DNA of 23,061 nt. Origin: a virus. Position numbers and translations under genes: made by a program. The stretch lies in the IMG/VR virus record IMGVR_UViG_3300032271_000279, positions 1 to 23,061 of that record. One strand, 5' to 3'. Shown in pieces: positions 20,880-23,061 of this stretch. Every line of letters starts with the position of its first letter. Position 1 is the first letter of the stretch. The notes beneath the pieces were generated by a model. The model searched no databases and was not told the DNA's origin. It worked only from the letters and a program-made list of their open reading frames with translations.

Positions 20880-21145
20880 TTTGCTATCTCCCCTGTTTTG
20901 TCAAAGTGTTTCCATGCATGACAAGCAATACAACCCCCATCATAGTGGTCGCAACGTTCACCCCAATACTCAAGCATTTCTTCTTCTGCATCGGTAGATT
21001 CAGTCTCATGGGTAACAATCCACATACCAATTCCACCCCTATCATCTTGGATAGTAATCGTTGTTGTAACCACTGTTGTATCAGTAAGTAGTTCAATAAC
21101 TCTTTTTTGTATATCTTCATCATGCACATATTCTCTTTTCTTCAT
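20876..21145 (-). CDS. Small acidic Cys/His-containing protein, 89 aa
   Basis: Strong SD (AAGGAGGTTGAT) before the ATG. The middle is Thr-rich (ELLTDTTVVTTTITIQDD). The C-terminus has C-x7-C-x2-C with flanking His residues (ERCDHYDGGCIACHAWKHF), a plausible metal site. No family recognised. It is encoded just before the excisionase-like gene, with overlapping stop and start. Confidence 0.6.
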   Translation of the reverse strand: MKKREYVHDEDIQKRVIELLTDTTVVTTTITIQDDRGGIGMWIVTHETESTDAEEEMLEYWGERCDHYDGGCIACHAWKHFDKTGEIAK

Positions 21146-21146
21146 A

Positions 21147-21518
21147 TCAACCTCCTTGTTTAACGGTTCTGTCTAACCACGTATACTTCTTGTATCTAGG
21201 GAAAGGCCCGAAATCAGTCTCTTCAAATTCGAAGTCGGCCTCGTCTACTTCTATTACAGGTGGGTAATCAAAAGCATTTCTTATACGCTGTGCTTCTTCT
21301 TTACTCATAGCAGTTGCCACGCTGAATGAAAAACTAGCGTATTCTTCGTCACCAATAATAAATTCGTGAGCAGTTTCATACGGCTCTTCATCAGGAAAGC
21401 GTGAGTCAATATGACGTATAATTCTGTAGTGCCACGAAAAACTACACTCAGCATTATCATCTTCTACTTCTTCAACAGGTCTTGAACCTGCGTATCCATC
21501 TTCGCATATCTGCATCAT
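21147..21518 (-). CDS. Acidic protein of unknown function, 123 aa
   Basis: SD GGAGG five bases before the ATG. Rich in Asp, Glu and aromatic residues (RPVEEVEDDNAECSFSWHYR; DEADFEFEETDFGPFPRYKK). Such strongly acidic small phage proteins are sometimes DNA mimics, but the pattern is not specific. The start is immediately after the stop of the upstream gene, and the stop is one base before the next ATG. Confidence 0.6.
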   Translation of the reverse strand: MMQICEDGYAGSRPVEEVEDDNAECSFSWHYRIIRHIDSRFPDEEPYETAHEFIIGDEEYASFSFSVATAMSKEEAQRIRNAFDYPPVIEVDEADFEFEETDFGPFPRYKKYTWLDRTVKQGG

Positions 21519-21866
21519 TTAATCCTCCAATCTATCGCATTGTTTAATTGCATCGGCTAAGTTACTAGCAACATCTAGTAATACAAAGTTCTTTTGGTCT
21601 AGACGCACACCGTTCTTCGTTGCTTCGTTAAGTTGGCGAACTGCTAAACTCACATGGTTCTTGAGTACGGTATAAGGATTAGAGTTCGACGGACTAACTG
21701 CTGAACTACCACCTACACCCAAGTAGTCTTCCTCGTTGGGTGCAAGTAGCATCTCCATCTCTTCTTGGTAGCGTAGATTCCAATTACTACGGAACTCACG
21801 CAGTTGTTTATTACTCTTGCGTTTCTCAATGTTCTCAGCAACATGGGCTTTTATTTCAATTCTCAT
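21519..21866 (-). CDS. Helical protein of unknown function, 115 aa
   Basis: Basic N-terminal helix (ENIEKRKSNKQLREFRSNWN) followed by EEMEMLLAPNEEDYLG, a Gly/Ser/Asn-rich linker and a C-terminal pair of helices (VLKNHVSLAVRQLNEATKNG, NLADAIKQCDRLED). Its leader holds hairpin copy 6 and a shortened version of the shared box (AACCAAAGGAG). Not recognised. Confidence 0.6.
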   Translation of the reverse strand: MRIEIKAHVAENIEKRKSNKQLREFRSNWNLRYQEEMEMLLAPNEEDYLGVGGSSAVSPSNSNPYTVLKNHVSLAVRQLNEATKNGVRLDQKNFVLLDVASNLADAIKQCDRLED

Positions 21867-21884
21867 TTACATCTCCTTTGGTTA

Positions 21885-21908
21885 TTTAGCGACATCATGT
21901 CGCTAAGT
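21885..21908 (-). repeat. GCGACA-N3-TGTCGC hairpin, copy 6 (covarying pair)
   Basis: TTAGCGACA-TCA-TGTCGCTAA at 21886-21906. The pair next to the core is A-U here, G-C in copy 2 and G-U in copies 1, 3 and 5: a compensated position. It lies 6 bases after the stop of the 62-aa gene. Confidence 0.85.
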
Positions 21909-21914
21909 GGTTGG

Positions 21915-22103
21915 TTAATCATCAATACTTTCTTGCAACGGATTAGTTGGGTCATACGGCAGGGACTCTTTCGTATACTGCAATACACTAAAGTTACCCA
22001 TAAACTGCTGACGTTGATGCAGGTTCGCAGTTGCGTATAAGGTTTGGAACTCATACATTTTCTTTTCCCACTCGGCTTGTGGGATTGTCTGTGGGACTGC
22101 CAT
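21915..22103 (-). CDS. Unknown small protein, 62 aa
   Basis: SD GGAGGTGTAAT before the ATG, one base after the upstream stop. Helical, with AEWEKKMYEFQTLYATANLH then QFMGNFSVLQYTKE and a Pro-containing acidic tail. No motif recognised. Encoded second in unit C. Confidence 0.6.
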   Translation of the reverse strand: MAVPQTIPQAEWEKKMYEFQTLYATANLHQRQQFMGNFSVLQYTKESLPYDPTNPLQESIDD

Positions 22104-22104
22104 A

Positions 22105-22329
22105 TTACACCTCCGTTCTTTTTGGGTTTAACTGCTTGAGCAATTCAGGGTCGCTGATGTAAGTCGGAGTAGACTTGTTGCTTGGTATAACCATGCTCTC
22201 TTTCCACTTGGACTCGATTCGTGCGATTTTGTCGCCACAGGCCATGCAAGCACGAAAGCCTAATGCGTTGCGAGCAGGGTCTACTTCCCCCTCGCACTCT
22301 TGGGTAATAACTGCATAACATAGATACAT
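22105..22329 (-). CDS. Small Cys-rich (zinc-finger-like) phage protein, 74 aa
   Basis: ATG at 22329 is chosen because AGGAGG lies at ideal distance; the GTG at 22335 is too close. Cysteines at 4, 12, 28 and 31 (QECEGEVDPARNALGFRACM, then ACGDKIARIESK) suggest a zinc finger. The end (VIPSNKSTPTYISDPELLKQ) fits a class of short phage proteins with 'L-G-x-R-x-C-x-x-C-G-x-x-x-A-R' followed by 'P-x-x-K-S-x-x-x-x-I'. First gene of unit C, about 110 bases downstream of the predicted start site. Role unknown; possibly DNA or RNA binding. Confidence 0.65.
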   Translation of the reverse strand: MYLCYAVITQECEGEVDPARNALGFRACMACGDKIARIESKWKESMVIPSNKSTPTYISDPELLKQLNPKRTEV

Positions 22330-22347
22330 ATACACCTCCTATAAAGA

Positions 22348-22371
22348 TTTAGCGACATGATGTCGCAAAGT
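22348..22371 (-). repeat. GCGACA-N3-TGTCGC hairpin, copy 7
   Basis: Core 22352-22357 and 22361-22366 around TGA; the next pair is A/A, then TT/AA. It lies in the 5' UTR of unit C, about 20 bases upstream of the first start codon and with no gene directly upstream, unlike copies 2-6. Confidence 0.8.
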
Positions 22372-22434
22372 GGTTGGACTACAAACAAAAATACGTGATA
22401 CGAGCAAAGCAAAAACGCTGGGTAATTTTTATTT

Positions 22435-22451
22435 CTACAACATAGTTGTAG
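22435..22451 (-). promoter_or_regulatory. Palindromic operator at the unit C start site
   Basis: CTACAAC-ATA-GTTGTAG, a 17-bp perfect inverted repeat overlapping the edge of the -10 box and the predicted +1. A dimeric repressor bound here would block polymerase. The candidates in the window are the HTH proteins at 20649-20879, 10082-10273 and 3661-3912. Confidence 0.6.
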
Positions 22452-22478
22452 TATAACACATAAACTGTACAATGTCAA
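22450..22478 (-). promoter_or_regulatory. Strong sigma70-type promoter for unit C
   Basis: Minus strand: TTGACA (22478-22473), 17 bases, TATACT (22455-22450). The -35 is perfect, the -10 five of six, the spacing optimal. It drives leftward transcription through the small genes and the MoxR/VWA/DUF3150 module to the terminator at 13676. Confidence 0.85.
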
Positions 22479-22499
22479 GTCCAAGTAGCAAGCGATTAT

Positions 22500-22850
22500 T
22501 GAGCAATATCAATGACTTACGAGTAGTGTTCGGAATGTTCTGCAATGTTCGGAAATGGAAATGAAAAAGGTACAAAAGAAATTCAATGAAATCAATAAGT
22601 TAAGTGGTAATGTTCTAATGTTCTTAATGTTCTTAAAAATTACTTTACTAGGAACGAAGATAAAAAAGGGAAAATTGAATTGATGTGCAAGATAATTCAT
22701 GCTGTGAAGAGGGGCTTTAGAGATGCGAAATTATATTTTTCTAGCCAAGTAAAATCCTCGAACATTAGGAACATTAGAACATTGCTTTAAAATCAATGAC
22801 TTGCTAGGAACATTACAGGAACATTAGGGGCTATTTTCGGAACAAATGGG
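22500..22850. repeat. Opposed arrays of AATGTTC/GAACATT heptamers, origin- or centromere-like
   Basis: Five AATGTTC copies on the left (22534, 22544, 22609, 22617, 22626) and five GAACATT on the right (22760, 22769, 22777, 22808, 22819), with no copy in the opposite sense on either side. The triplets 22609-22632 and 22760-22783 form a 24-bp inverted repeat (23 of 24 identical) around 127 bp of AT-rich DNA. ATCAATGACTT also recurs directly at 22508 and 22792. The region has no credible ORF and separates leftward from rightward genes. It may be an initiator-protein iteron origin, a partition site or a bidirectional regulatory region. Confidence 0.65.
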
Positions 22851-22903
22851 GGCCAATCACGTGGTGCTAAAGATTTTGTGTGATTAAAAAGATTTGCAGG
22901 CCG

Positions 22904-23061
22904 ATGAAAAGTGTGATACACTACGTGTATCACATCAAAACAGGCTATTGCGTTGCGTCAAGCGATGGCGTTGCCGTTGGCTTAAGCGTTGACTACTACG
23001 TTGCTATGGGGAAGAACTGGTTTTATAGAACTGGTTGGAACTGGTTCGAAAAACCCGACAG
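22904..23061 (+). CDS. Start of a rightward ORF, partial, at least 52 aa
   Basis: ATG at 22904 opens a frame with no stop to the window edge. The codons read KSVIHYVYHIKTGYCVASSD then an aromatic segment with KNWFYRTGWNWFEKPD. The SD is weak (CAGG). A 23-bp palindrome sits within the first codons and GAACTGGTT repeats near the end, so the DNA could be regulatory rather than coding. If real, this is the first gene of the rightward side of the genome. Function unknown. Confidence 0.4.
   Translation, partial: MKSVIHYVYHIKTGYCVASSDGVAVGLSVDYYVAMGKNWFYRTGWNWFEKPD
22912..22934. repeat. Perfect 10-bp inverted repeat with 3-bp spacer
   Basis: TGTGATACAC-TAC-GTGTATCACA. It lies just inside the predicted rightward ORF, typical of an operator overlapping an early start, or of a translational hairpin. 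The sequence differs from both the GCGACA family and the CTACAAC operator. Confidence 0.7.
23014..23046. repeat. Three direct repeats of GAACTGGTT
   Basis: Copies at 23014-23022, 23028-23036 and 23038-23046. The spacings (14 and 10 bp) are not multiples of three, so the repeat is not a protein-level repeat. It may be an iteron or binding-site cluster continuing past the window edge. Confidence 0.5.

Noticed and set aside
22509-22700. 63-aa minus-strand ORF across the left heptamer array
   Set aside because: Phe/Leu/Ile-rich low-complexity product arising from AT-rich repeats; no SD. The heptamer array explains the sequence better.
22500-22850. Heptamer arrays as a CRISPR array
   Set aside because: The repeats are only 7 bp, 8-11 bp apart, and change orientation midway; there are no spacers of CRISPR size and no cas genes.

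Overview
The window looks like about 23 kb of a tailed double-stranded DNA bacteriophage (Caudoviricetes) genome. It is AT-rich and tightly packed, with many ATGA or TGATG stop/start overlaps. It carries a replication cassette of phage type, many small phage 'early' proteins, and the tail end of a large virion-type protein at the left edge. Several small proteins (the EPVAW...IPLYTHP pair, the AELIKAW protein, the LPDGSA protein) resemble ones common in phages of environmental Gram-negative bacteria, notably Burkholderiales and freshwater viromes. That host guess is weak inference. No tRNA, rRNA, CRISPR array, integrase or insertion sequence was seen.

Layout. (1) Bases 2-577, plus strand: C-terminus of a large virion-associated protein, converging on the leftward genes, with a terminator at 574-599. 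(2) Bases 651-5250, minus: replication unit A from a promoter at 5221-5248, encoding a Gp157-like protein, a Cys-rich putative ssDNA-binding protein, an HTH protein, a 939-aa primase-helicase and a 65-aa protein. (3) Bases 5245-13530, minus: unit B from a candidate promoter at 13569-13598, encoding a VRR-NUC nuclease, a 98-aa protein, family-A DNA polymerase, a Cas4/RecB-like Fe-S nuclease, a run of very small proteins (several under 60 aa), an HNH protein overlapping its neighbours, and a SNF2-type helicase. A 442-bp AT-rich gap (7693-8134) with paired repeats interrupts this unit. (4) Bases 13676-22480, minus: unit C from a strong sigma70-type promoter (22450-22478) with a palindromic operator at its start site. 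It encodes small proteins, an excisionase-like HTH, two unknown mid-size proteins, and a MoxR AAA+ ATPase / HExxH-VWA (DUF2201-like) / DUF3150-like module, and ends in a UUCG-loop terminator at 13676-13704. (5) Bases 22500-23061: a noncoding region with two opposed arrays of AATGTTC heptamers, then the start of a rightward ORF leaving the window.

The most unusual signal is in unit C. Every intergenic gap longer than 40 bp holds one copy of a hairpin/palindrome, GCGACA-N3-TGTCGC (seven copies). Four of the following genes share a leader containing AACCAAGAAGGAG. At the 3' end of the same unit, just before its terminator, the transcript contains CCUUCUUGGUUA in a hairpin, a perfect 12-nt complement to three of those Shine-Dalgarno leaders and 11 nt to a fourth. 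This suggests an RNA-level control circuit (an anti-SD RNA derived from the 3' UTR plus a repeated leader hairpin) acting on the MoxR/VWA/DUF3150 operon. That function is inference; the repeats, the pairing potential and the terminator can be read directly from the sequence.
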